NCBI GenBank assembly: GCA_900769475.1
Contig: CAAGGQ010000084.1
Span: forward strand, 1-10,076
Direction of reading: 5' to 3'
Source: Clostridia bacterium
GTDB lineage: Bacteria; Bacillota; Clostridia; Oscillospirales; CAG-272
DNA length: 10,076 bases
A program made the position numbers and the translations under genes. Each line of letters starts with the position of its first letter. The stretch's first letter is position 1. The notes below the pieces were generated by a model. It worked only from the letters and a program-made list of their open reading frames with translations. It was not told the DNA's origin and made no database searches. Positions 1 through 6,643 of this stretch are shown here, one piece after another.

Positions 1-6
1 CGCAAA

Positions 7-117
7 CTTCGACTCCGCTTCGCTTCGCTCAGGATGACACAAAAAACGAAAAATAAGCGTGTCATCTCAGAGCAGGCTCGCAAGCTCGCCCGAACCCGAC
101 CCAAAGGGAAGGATCTT
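7..117. repeat. Degenerate intergenic repeat, two inverted copies
   Basis: Bases 7-40, read on the minus strand, begin GTGTCATCCTGAGCGAAGCG and continue through GGAGTCGAAG. Bases 59-117 on the plus strand begin GTGTCATCTCAGAGCAGGCT and end in AAGGATCTT. The two are diverged head-to-head copies of one motif, separated by an A-rich stretch at 41-58. GTCATCCTGAGCG...GTCGAAGGATCT-type sequences are familiar as dispersed intergenic repeats in many bacterial genomes; that is from general knowledge, not a search. The left copy runs to the window edge, so its full extent is unknown. No coding function is seen: the ORF that crosses it is low-complexity in composition. Confidence 0.5.
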
Positions 118-292
118 GTAACGAGTTTTGCAAGTCTTTATGCAATGTGAAACTATTTTTCGTGAGCGGGCAGGGTCTCGGTGGTCCCTGACCGCTATCG
201 GGAGCTGCGATCCGTCGTCGACGGTACGAACGAATTCTCTTTAGACCAAAAACTTTGGAACCATTCGCGAACACTCCACGATAGAGAACTCC
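118..292. other. Intergenic stretch without a recognisable gene
   Basis: No protein with family features or a credible ribosome binding site is visible on either strand. The stretch has a small palindromic element at 211-223 (CCGTC, GT, CGACGG) and otherwise mixed sequence between the flanking repeats. ORFs that cross it translate into basic, low-complexity peptides and are probably spurious. Confidence 0.5.
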
Positions 293-316
293 AAAAAACC
301 TTTCAGGGAAGGTTTT
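293..316 (-). terminator. Likely rho-independent terminator for comM
   Basis: Read on the minus strand, the stem AAAACCTT (316-309) pairs with AAGGTTTT (302-295) around a six-base loop, and the transcript then runs into a T tract (298-293). It lies about 110 bases beyond the comM stop, after the hairpin cluster at 320-385. The stem is AT-rich, so it is weaker than the other terminators in the window. Confidence 0.5.
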
Positions 317-319
317 CGT

Positions 320-385
320 CCACCTTTTCCAAAAGGTGGCGCCCATCCAAGGCGCGTAGCCTTGGTCGCGCTCCGCAGAGCGCGA
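320..385. repeat. Cluster of three short perfect hairpins
   Basis: Three adjacent inverted repeats follow each other almost without spacing. CCACCTTTT (320-328) pairs with AAAAGGTGG (331-339). CCAAGGC (347-353) pairs with GCCTTGG (359-365). TCGCGCTC (366-373) pairs with GAGCGCGA (378-385). All lie downstream of comM on its transcript, between its stop codon and the terminator at 293-316. This density of perfect short stems suggests a dispersed palindromic repeat element or a structured 3' untranslated region. None of the three is followed by a T tract on the minus strand, so none is a terminator by itself. Confidence 0.55.
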
Positions 386-423
386 AACCCTTTTCTTTCC
401 GTTCTTTTCGTTTCCTTCTCTTC

Positions 424-1968
424 TTACCCCCAGTATTTCCGATCCAAGCTGCGGAGCTGAATGGCTTCGGCAACGTGGGGAGCGCGGATCTGCTCGCTGC
501 CGTCCAGGTCGGCAATGGTGCGGGCTACCCGAAGGATGCGGTCATAGCCGCGGGCGCTCAGGCCCATGCGATCGTAGGCGGCGGCCAGGAGAGCCGAGGC
601 TTGGGCGTCGGGGGTGCAGAAGGCGTGGATGCCGGCGGCGTCCAGCTGGGCGTTGCAGAAGACCTCCCGACCGCTGCCTTCCATGCGACGGCGGGCAAAT
701 TCCCGGGCTTTGGTCACCCGTTCCCGGATCACCGCCGAGGATTCGGCGTGCTCGTCCCGGGAGGAGATCTCCTCGTAGGTCAGGGAGGGGAGCTCGATCT
801 GAATGTCCATACGGTCCAGCATCGGGCCGCTGATGCGGGAGATGTAGCGCTTCACGTCCCCGGCTTTGCAGGTGCAGGGGTGGGTGGGATGTCCAAAATA
901 GCCGCAACGGCAGGGGTTCATGGCCCCCACCAGCATAAAGGAGCAGGGGAAGGTCACCCGTCCGTTGGCGCGGGTGATGGTGACGCGACGGTCTTCCAGA
1001 GGCTGACGGAGGGCGTCGGTGACCTGCTTGGGAAACTCGGGAAGCTCGTCCAAAAAGAGCACCCCGTTGTCGGCAAGGGATACTTCTCCGGGCAGGGGAT
1101 TGACGCCGCCGCCCACCAGGCTCACCGGGCTCATGGTGTGGTGCGGTGCACGGAAGGGACGCACCGAGAGCAGGGAGGTTCCCGCGGGGAGGGTCCCCGC
1201 TACCGAGTGTATCTTGGTGGTTTCAATGGCTTCGGAGAAGGTCAGAGGAGGAAGGATCGAGGGGAGGCGCTTGGCCAGCATGGATTTTCCGGTGCCGGGA
1301 GGTCCGATGAGCAAAATGTTGTGTCCTCCCGCCGCGGCGATCTCCATGGCGCGCTTGGCCATGGCCTGTCCGCGAACGTCGATAAAGTCCTCGGTGTAGG
1401 CACTTGTGGCTTCCCGAAAGGCGGCGGAATTTCCCGGTACCGGCTCCAGGAGGGCCTCGCCGTTGAGGTGCATGACCAGGGCCCGCATGTTGGGTACGGC
1501 GTAAACGCGAATGCCTTCCACGGCGGCGGCTTCCACGGCGTTCTCCACGGGAGCGTAGAACTCGGTAAAGCCGTGCTCCTTGGCGGCTACGCACATACAA
1601 AGGATCCCGCGCACGCTCCGCAACTCCCCGGAGAGGGAAAGCTCTCCCACAATGCAACGTCCCCCAAGGGAAACGTCCCGGCGGATCACGCCGGAGCTGT
1701 GGAAGATGGCGGTGAGAATGGCGGCGTCAAAGGCCGAGCCCTCTTTTTTGCGGTCGGCAGGCGCCAGATTGACGGTGATGCGGGAGAAGGGGAAGGGATA
1801 GCCGCTGTTGTAGCAGGCCGTGCGAACCCGCTCCTTGGCTTCGCGCACCGCCAGATCGGGGAGCCCCACAAGCTCAAACCCCTCCAGGGAATTTTTTTGA
1901 TTGCATTCCACGGTTACGGGGAATCCTTCGATGCCGTAAAGACCTGCGCTAAAGGCCGCTGAAAGCAT
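424..1968 (-). CDS. comM: YifB/ComM family Mg-chelatase-like AAA+ ATPase
   Basis: A complete 514-residue protein of the YifB/ComM family, which is normally about 500 residues. In naturally competent bacteria ComM is a hexameric helicase that promotes branch migration while taken-up DNA is recombined; many non-competent species also keep it. The N-terminal ChlI-like domain (residues 1-170) contains GLPDLAVREAKERV (35-48). The AAA+ core has Walker A GPPGTGKS (222-229), Walker B VLFLDE (303-308) and the arginine-bearing segment RISGPMLDRMD (378-388). Cysteines at 353, 355, 365 and 367, in NPCRCG and HPCTC, form the family's probable metal-binding insertion. The C-terminal segment SARGYDRILRVARTIADL (471-488) is typical. 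The ATG at 1968 has AAGGAG ten bases upstream and a consensus promoter further up, so the start is well supported. It is a single-gene unit divergent from the lipoprotein gene. The family call is very firm; a role in competence is only inferred. Confidence 0.95.
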   Translation of the reverse strand: MLSAAFSAGLYGIEGFPVTVECNQKNSLEGFELVGLPDLAVREAKERVRTACYNSGYPFPFSRITVNLAPADRKKEGSAFDAAILTAIFHSSGVIRRDVSLGGRCIVGELSLSGELRSVRGILCMCVAAKEHGFTEFYAPVENAVEAAAVEGIRVYAVPNMRALVMHLNGEALLEPVPGNSAAFREATSAYTEDFIDVRGQAMAKRAMEIAAAGGHNILLIGPPGTGKSMLAKRLPSILPPLTFSEAIETTKIHSVAGTLPAGTSLLSVRPFRAPHHTMSPVSLVGGGVNPLPGEVSLADNGVLFLDELPEFPKQVTDALRQPLEDRRVTITRANGRVTFPCSFMLVGAMNPCRCGYFGHPTHPCTCKAGDVKRYISRISGPMLDRMDIQIELPSLTYEEISSRDEHAESSAVIRERVTKAREFARRRMEGSGREVFCNAQLDAAGIHAFCTPDAQASALLAAAYDRMGLSARGYDRILRVARTIADLDGSEQIRAPHVAEAIQLRSLDRKYWG

Positions 1969-2018
1969 AGTGTCATCTCTCCTTCCGTTGTTTAATCTCT
2001 TTCAAGGTATCACATTTT

Positions 2019-2047
2019 ATTATACATCAAACACCTAAAAATGTCAA
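2019..2047 (-). promoter_or_regulatory. Consensus sigma-A promoter of comM
   Basis: On the minus strand, TTGACA (2047-2042) and TATAAT (2024-2019) match the consensus exactly with a 17-base spacer. Transcription should start near 2012, giving a leader of about 45 bases before the comM ATG. The region beyond the -35 box contains a run of eight G on the plus strand (2053-2060) and then A/T-rich sequence. Confidence 0.85.
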
Positions 2048-2150
2048 TCGCGCGGGGGGGGCTTTTTGGAGAAATCTTCTTTATTTTCGGCCAAAAAAGA
2101 AAATTCTTATAAAAACAGAAAAATATTTACATTCGGATGGTAAAAATCTA

Positions 2151-2179
2151 TTGACTTTTTCGGGTTTTTCATGTATAAT
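2151..2179 (+). promoter_or_regulatory. Sigma-A promoter of the BspA-like lipoprotein gene
   Basis: TTGACT (2151-2156) and TATAAT (2174-2179) are spaced by 17 bases. Transcription should start near 2186, about 38 bases before the ATG. The sequence just upstream (2080-2150) is rich in A and T tracts that could act as an UP element. The promoter is divergent from that of comM, with about 100 bases between the two -35 boxes. Confidence 0.85.
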
Positions 2180-2223
2180 TCTTGTATGTGTATCATTCTG
2201 CAAAAAGATTCTGGAGGATTATT

Positions 2224-3042
2224 ATGAAAAAGGTATTCTCGATGCTTCTGGCACTCTTGCTGATCACCACTCTTGCCGCTTGCTCCGACGAAGGTGGCGA
2301 CGATTCGGATCTGGACGATTTCCGCCAGGAGGAGATTATTGTCGACCATATTACCAACGATGCCGGTGAGACCTTCTACTTTGACTCGGTAGACAGTGAG
2401 TCGGTAACCGTAACCTCTTATAAGGGCTCCGACGTTCCTCACAAGGTAGTGATTCCCGCCGAGCTGAACGGTAAGAAAGTAGTTGCCATCAGCGAGCGCG
2501 CATTCTACAACTGCTCCAACGTGACCGCCGTGGAGTTCCCCGCAACCCTGACCACCATTGAGCCCTTTGCTTTTGCCGGCTGCACCATGATCGAGGCGCT
2601 GACCATTCCCGCAACGGTGACCACCATTGGTGAGGGCGCGTTCTACAACTGCTCCGGCATGAAGACTCTGACCTTTGCTGCAGGCTCTCAGCTGAGCGCT
2701 CTGCCTGCCAGCGTATTTCAGCGTTGCTCGGCTCTGACCGAGGTTTCGATCCCCGCAAACATTAAGACCATTGGCTCTGCCGCATTCTTCCAGTGTGCCG
2801 CACTGGCAAAGATCACCATTGCCAACGGCGTGGAGATGATCGGCACCCAGGCATTCCAGGATTGCACCGCACTGGCTACTTTGGAGCTTCCTGCATCCTT
2901 GGTTTCCATTGGCTCTTTCAACTTTACCGGCTGTGACGGTCTGTACCGCAACGGCGTTACCGTTCCTGCAGGCTCCGCCGCCGAGACCTACATCGCATCT
3001 CTGAACCTGGCCGCCGCTCCCGCAGAAACTCCCGTAGCGTAA
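2224..3042 (+). CDS. BspA-type leucine-rich-repeat lipoprotein
   Basis: A 272-residue surface lipoprotein. Residues 1-20 form a lipoprotein signal peptide: MKK, a hydrophobic stretch, and lipobox LAAC with the lipidated Cys at 20. An acidic linker (DEGGDDSDLDD, 22-32) follows. From about residue 70 there are seven BspA-type (LRR_5) repeats, each ending in an AFxxC-like motif with cysteines at 97, 120, 143, 168, 191, 214 and 237. The step is 23 residues, with one of 25. Between them sit IP-x-x-(V/L)-x-x-I strand segments such as IPATVTTIGEGAF. BspA-like proteins mediate adhesion or binding to host or carbohydrate targets in several anaerobes; the ligand here is unknown. The C-terminus is Ala/Pro-rich with no sortase motif. 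The ATG at 2224 is chosen because GGAGG lies six bases upstream and the signal peptide begins there; an upstream in-frame ATG at 2182 would precede the predicted transcription start. The gene is monocistronic, with its own promoter and terminator. Confidence 0.9.
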   Translation: MKKVFSMLLALLLITTLAACSDEGGDDSDLDDFRQEEIIVDHITNDAGETFYFDSVDSESVTVTSYKGSDVPHKVVIPAELNGKKVVAISERAFYNCSNVTAVEFPATLTTIEPFAFAGCTMIEALTIPATVTTIGEGAFYNCSGMKTLTFAAGSQLSALPASVFQRCSALTEVSIPANIKTIGSAAFFQCAALAKITIANGVEMIGTQAFQDCTALATLELPASLVSIGSFNFTGCDGLYRNGVTVPAGSAAETYIASLNLAAAPAETPVA

Positions 3043-3062
3043 GCTTGGTTGCTATTTTGAAT

Positions 3063-3097
3063 AAGACGGAGAAAGTTCTTCTTTCTCCGTCTTTTTT
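3063..3097 (+). terminator. Strong rho-independent terminator
   Basis: GACGGAGAAAG (3065-3075) pairs perfectly with CTTTCTCCGTC (3081-3091) around the loop TTCTT. The stem is followed by six T (3092-3097) and can be extended by two A-T pairs. It lies 22 bases after the lipoprotein stop codon and insulates fumC from the upstream gene. Confidence 0.95.
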
Positions 3098-3112
3098 CTT
3101 TCCTCGCAGGAC

Positions 3113-3141
3113 TTGCAAAACGTGGGAGAATGTGCTACAAT
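3113..3141 (+). promoter_or_regulatory. Promoter of the fumC operon
   Basis: TTGCAA (3113-3118) and TACAAT (3136-3141) are spaced by 17 bases. Transcription would start near 3148. That leaves about 32 bases of leader and places an in-frame ATG at 3144 upstream of the transcript, which supports translation from 3180. The promoter is weaker than the others because of mismatches in both boxes. Confidence 0.7.
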
Positions 3142-3179
3142 AGATGGGAATGAATCGACACCGAAAAGGAGATGGAACG

Positions 3180-4556
3180 ATGGAATACAGGATCGAAAAG
3201 GATTCGATGGGAGAGATCAAAGTTCCTGCCAATCGCTATTGGGGGGCGCAGACCGAGCGCAGCCGTCAAAACTTTGCCATTGGGGTGGGGAAAGAGCCCA
3301 TGCCCGCGGCCATTGTGCGCGCCTTCGGGATTCTGAAAAAAGCCGCCGCCCGGGTCAACCGGGACTTGGTGTCCTCGCGCATGACCGAAGAAAAGTGCCA
3401 CGCCATCTGCCACGCCTGCGATGCGATCCTTGCAGGGGAGCTTTCCGAGCATTTCCCTTTGGTGGTTTGGCAGACCGGCTCGGGAACACAAACCAATATG
3501 AACCTCAACGAGGTCATTGCCAACGTGGGGAACGCCGCGGCGGGGACGACTCTGCTGCATCCCAACGATGACGTGAATATGTCCCAATCCTCCAACGATA
3601 CCTTTCCCACCGCTCTGCATCTGGCGGCGGTGCTGGAGATCCGGGAGGGGCTGTTGCCGGCGCTCGATGCCCTTATTGGGACCTTCCGACGTCTGGAACA
3701 AGAGAACGAGGGGATCCTCAAGTGCGGACGTACCCACCTGCAGGATGCCACGCCTCTGCGCTTCTCCCAGGAGATCTCGGGCTGGCGGGCATCCCTGGAG
3801 CAGAGCCGAAGAATGATCCTTCTTTCCCTGGAGCCCCTTTGCGAACTGGCTCTGGGAGGCACGGCGGTGGGGACCGGCATCAACGCTCCCGCCGGCTTTG
3901 ATCGCGCGGTGGCCGAGGAGATTGCCGCTCTGACGGGGTATCCCTTCCGCACCGCCGAGAATAAATTCCACGCTCTGACCTCCAAGGATGAGGCTGTGTT
4001 TGCCCACGGCGCCCTCAAGGCGTTGGCCGCCGATCTGCTCAAGATCGCCAACGACGTGCGTTGGCTGGCCTCGGGACCGCGGAACGGTCTGGGGGAAATC
4101 TTGATTCCCGAAAACGAGCCCGGCTCCTCCATCATGCCCGGCAAGGTGAATCCCACCCAATGCGAGGCCTTGACCATGGTAGCGGTGCAGGTGATGGGCA
4201 ACGATGCCGCCGTAGGCATTGCCGCCTCCCAGGGGAATTTTGAGCTGAACGTGTTCATGCCTCTGATCGCATACAATCTGCTCCAATCGGTGCGTCTCCT
4301 GGCCGATGCTATGACCTCCTTCCGTGTGCATTGCGCCGAAGGGATCCGGGCCAACGAAGGGCGGATGCGAGAGAATCTGGAGTGCTCTTTGATGACGGTC
4401 ACGGCGCTGACCCCTCGCATTGGCTACGAGAATGCCGCGCGGGTGGCCAAGCTTGCCCACGCCGAGCATTGGACGCTGAAGGAGGCCTGCCTGCATTTGG
4501 GTCTTCTTTCGGCCGAGGAATTTGACGTCCTCTTTGATTTTGAAAAGATGGTATAA
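3180..4556 (+). CDS. fumC: Class II fumarate hydratase
   Basis: A 458-residue fumarase C, the usual length for the class. It interconverts fumarate and L-malate in the cytoplasm without an iron-sulfur cluster. It begins MEYRIEKDSMGEIKVP, followed by RYWGAQTERS, the standard opening of the aspartase/fumarase superfamily. Conserved regions are TGSGTQTNMNLNEVIAN (99-115), SSNDTFPTALH (137-147), GRTHLQDATP (183-192, with the catalytic-site His at 186) and the signature GSSIMPGKVNPTQCEA (315-330, with the catalytic Ser loop). GKVNPTQCEA fits fumarase rather than aspartase or argininosuccinate lyase. The start at 3180 has AAAAGGAG eight bases upstream. It is the first gene of an apparent two-gene operon with the glycosidase-like gene 35 bases downstream. 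No other TCA-cycle gene is in the window, so whether it runs towards fumarate or malate is open. Confidence 0.96.
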   Translation: MEYRIEKDSMGEIKVPANRYWGAQTERSRQNFAIGVGKEPMPAAIVRAFGILKKAAARVNRDLVSSRMTEEKCHAICHACDAILAGELSEHFPLVVWQTGSGTQTNMNLNEVIANVGNAAAGTTLLHPNDDVNMSQSSNDTFPTALHLAAVLEIREGLLPALDALIGTFRRLEQENEGILKCGRTHLQDATPLRFSQEISGWRASLEQSRRMILLSLEPLCELALGGTAVGTGINAPAGFDRAVAEEIAALTGYPFRTAENKFHALTSKDEAVFAHGALKALAADLLKIANDVRWLASGPRNGLGEILIPENEPGSSIMPGKVNPTQCEALTMVAVQVMGNDAAVGIAASQGNFELNVFMPLIAYNLLQSVRLLADAMTSFRVHCAEGIRANEGRMRENLECSLMTVTALTPRIGYENAARVAKLAHAEHWTLKEACLHLGLLSAEEFDVLFDFEKMV

Positions 4557-4591
4557 ATGATAAAAAGAATGTAGAAAGTAAAGGTGAGAGC

Positions 4592-6508
4592 ATGACGTAT
4601 TCGCTGTCGGTCCCCGTAATGAACGCCACCGTGACTCGAGAGACCCGAGAGGAATATCTGCGCCAATTTTTTGCCTGCGAGGTCAAGCGAGTATTCCTGG
4701 TGCCCAACACCGACGTGGGCGAGGGGAGGGTTCTTGATCTGGATCTGTTGCAGGAAAATCTCGCCTTTTTCGAGGCCCACGGAATCGAGGCCGCCATTTG
4801 GGTAGGGGAAACGGTGGGGCACGGAGGTCTTACTCACGACGCTCCCACGGGACAAGCACAACCCGATTTTGTTCCCTTGGTCAACTTTGACGGGGAGCGC
4901 CGTCCCGGCACCGTCTGTCCGTTGGACACGGGATTTCAAGAACGCCTGCAGTCCCTTTTTACCAAGCTGGCCTCCACGGGGGCAAAGCTGATCCTCATTG
5001 ACGACGATTTTCGCCTCTCCCAGCACGGCAAAAATGCCTTTTGCTGTCTTTGCCCTCTCCACGTGGAAAAGATCAATCAACGCTGTGGCGAGGTCTTGAC
5101 CCGGGAGGCGCTGCGGGATCGCATCTTTCACGGAAAGCCCAACAAATATCGGGACGCCTACCTGCAGGAATCGGGCGACACCTTGCGTCATCTGGCAAGG
5201 CTTTTGCGATCGGCCGTGGACGCGGTGGATCCCTCGGTTGGTCTGGCTCTTTGCTCCTGCCATTGCATTTGGGATAGCGACGGCACCGATCCCATCGAAT
5301 TGACCAACCTGCTCAAGGGCAATCACCCTCCCGTGCTTCGCTTGCACGGTGCCCCCTACTGGGCGGTCCGTGGCGATAAGAAGCTGCCCACGGTCTTTGA
5401 GATCGCCCGCATGATGGCGGCCTTCTGCCAGGATACCGGCTTTGAGCTGATGTCAGAGTGCGATGCCTATCCCCGTCCCCGCTATCACGTCCCCGCTTCC
5501 CTGGTGGAGCTGCAGGATGCCCTGATCCGCGCCGACGGAGCCATTGGCACCTCGCTGAAATATATGTTCGATTATACCGCTTCTCCCTTTTACGAAAAGG
5601 GCTACGTGGAGCGGCACGTGCGCGATCTTCCCCTGCTCAAGGAGACGGGGGAGCGCTTTGCAACGGGGGAGCAGATCGGTGTTCGGATTGTGATCCGCCC
5701 CCATTTGTTAAAGGATTCCGATTGCGATCTGGTCACCCCGCAAATGCTCTCGCCCTATCCCACGGCGGGGGTTCTGATGGGGTATTGCAGCCTTCCCACC
5801 ACCTACACGGGGCGGGGGATCTGCCGCGCCGCCTTTGGGCAGAACGTGCAGGATCTTGCCGACGGTGACCTGGATGGCGGACTGATTCTGGACGCGGCCG
5901 CGGCCATTCTGCTCACCGAGCGGGGCGTGGACGTGGGCCTGGATCCCCGGGTCGATCTGCGTGGCGCCCTGATACCGACTACTGCCACCCGATGCCTGAC
6001 CCCCGATGGCAAGGAGCGCGCTCTGCTCCTCAACGGTGGGGGCCGACTGTTGACCGCCCAGCCCCGAGCCGATGCGGAGCTTCTGCTTTCCTGCATCGCT
6101 GACGGCACCAACCGTCCCCTTTGCTACCGCTACGAGAACCAACAGGGACAGCGCTTCCTGGTCTATCTCTTTGAGGCTATGTCTTTGCACAAGGACTCGG
6201 GATTGCTCCAGGGCTATCTCGTGCAACAGGCCACCACCCGGGGCGTGGAGTGGATCTCCCGCCGTCCCCTGCCCGTCAAGTGTATGGGACATCCCCAGCT
6301 GTACCTGCTTTGCAAGGAGGGAGAGGCGGAAATGACGGTAGGACTGTTCAACTGCCACGCCGACAGCATTTACGCCCCCACCCTAACCCTGGATCGGGAG
6401 TATGCCTCAGTGGAATGCTTGCGAGGAGAGGGGCTTTTGGAGGGCACGACCCTGACCCTTCCCGAGCTTCCGGCCTATTCCTGGACGGTGGCGACCCTGC
6501 GGAGTTGA
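4592..6508 (+). CDS. Uncharacterised TIM-barrel, glycosidase-like protein
   Basis: A 638-residue cytoplasmic protein with no signal peptide or membrane segment. I do not recognise a named family. The N-terminal ~350 residues alternate strand and helix segments like a TIM barrel, with strand ends carrying acidic or aromatic residues: IWVGETVGHGG (69-79), LILIDDDFRLSQHG (133-146) and FELMSECDAYPRPRYH (284-299), with Glu289. Such a layout resembles GH42-like glycoside hydrolases, where two carboxylates act in catalysis; Asp137-139 and Glu289 are candidates by inference only. Residues 360-460, including LILDAAAAILLTERGVDVGL (431-450), resemble the amidotransferase-like trimerisation domain of such enzymes. 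The last ~150 residues look beta-rich. Cysteines are clustered: 151, 152, 154, 165, then 221, 223, 225. The ATG has AAGGTGAG four to eleven bases upstream. The gene follows fumC by 35 bases with no terminator between them, so co-transcription is likely. Reality of the gene is firm; the enzyme class is tentative. Confidence 0.8.
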   Translation: MTYSLSVPVMNATVTRETREEYLRQFFACEVKRVFLVPNTDVGEGRVLDLDLLQENLAFFEAHGIEAAIWVGETVGHGGLTHDAPTGQAQPDFVPLVNFDGERRPGTVCPLDTGFQERLQSLFTKLASTGAKLILIDDDFRLSQHGKNAFCCLCPLHVEKINQRCGEVLTREALRDRIFHGKPNKYRDAYLQESGDTLRHLARLLRSAVDAVDPSVGLALCSCHCIWDSDGTDPIELTNLLKGNHPPVLRLHGAPYWAVRGDKKLPTVFEIARMMAAFCQDTGFELMSECDAYPRPRYHVPASLVELQDALIRADGAIGTSLKYMFDYTASPFYEKGYVERHVRDLPLLKETGERFATGEQIGVRIVIRPHLLKDSDCDLVTPQMLSPYPTAGVLMGYCSLPTTYTGRGICRAAFGQNVQDLADGDLDGGLILDAAAAILLTERGVDVGLDPRVDLRGALIPTTATRCLTPDGKERALLLNGGGRLLTAQPRADAELLLSCIADGTNRPLCYRYENQQGQRFLVYLFEAMSLHKDSGLLQGYLVQQATTRGVEWISRRPLPVKCMGHPQLYLLCKEGEAEMTVGLFNCHADSIYAPTLTLDREYASVECLRGEGLLEGTTLTLPELPAYSWTVATLRS

Positions 6509-6514
6509 TCCCGG

Positions 6515-6534
6515 GCATAACTCTATGCGATTTT
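6515..6534 (+). terminator. Weak possible terminator after the fumC operon
   Basis: GCATA (6515-6519) pairs with TATGC (6524-6528) around the loop ACTC, followed by GA and four T. The five-pair stem is short and AT-containing. It lies six bases after the stop codon, and no better hairpin occurs before the next promoter at 6584, so some read-through into the HAD gene is possible. Confidence 0.25.
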
Positions 6535-6583
6535 GCACAGTGTTCAGAAAAACCATTTCCTTTTCTCAATTTTTCCGCCAATA

Positions 6584-6612
6584 TTGACTTTTCCGGCGGG
6601 ATACTCTATAAT
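6584..6612 (+). promoter_or_regulatory. Sigma-A promoter of the HAD phosphatase gene
   Basis: TTGACT (6584-6589) and TATAAT (6607-6612) are separated by 17 bases. Transcription should start near 6619, about 25 bases before the ATG at 6644. The A/T-rich stretch 6541-6583 upstream may help binding. Confidence 0.85.
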
Positions 6613-6643
6613 ATGTACAGAACCAAATCAAAGGAGATTCTTT

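Noticed and set aside
62..346. 94-residue minus-strand open frame at the left end
   Set aside because: It is composed of intergenic repeats and hairpins. The peptide is basic and low-complexity with no family resemblance.
181..1962. 593-residue plus-strand open frame opposite comM
   Set aside because: It is antisense to a gene with complete Walker motifs and family length. Its translation is Gly/His/Ala-rich without domain features, and its opening falls in the repeat region with no ribosome binding site. It is a by-product of the GC-biased codon use of comM.
2048..2150. G-run and A/T-rich stretch between the divergent promoters as a possible riboswitch or operator
   Set aside because: It lies outside both predicted transcripts, so it cannot be a riboswitch, and I saw no clear inverted repeat that would mark an operator.
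3135..4496. 453-residue minus-strand open frame opposite fumC
   Set aside because: The plus strand encodes an intact, well-conserved fumarase. The antisense product has no recognisable motif and no promoter or ribosome binding site of its own.
4558..4575. Five-codon ATG-to-TAG frame between fumC and the next gene
   Set aside because: It is too short and lacks a clear ribosome binding site; no sign of a leader-peptide attenuator such as a terminator hairpin in the 35-base gap.
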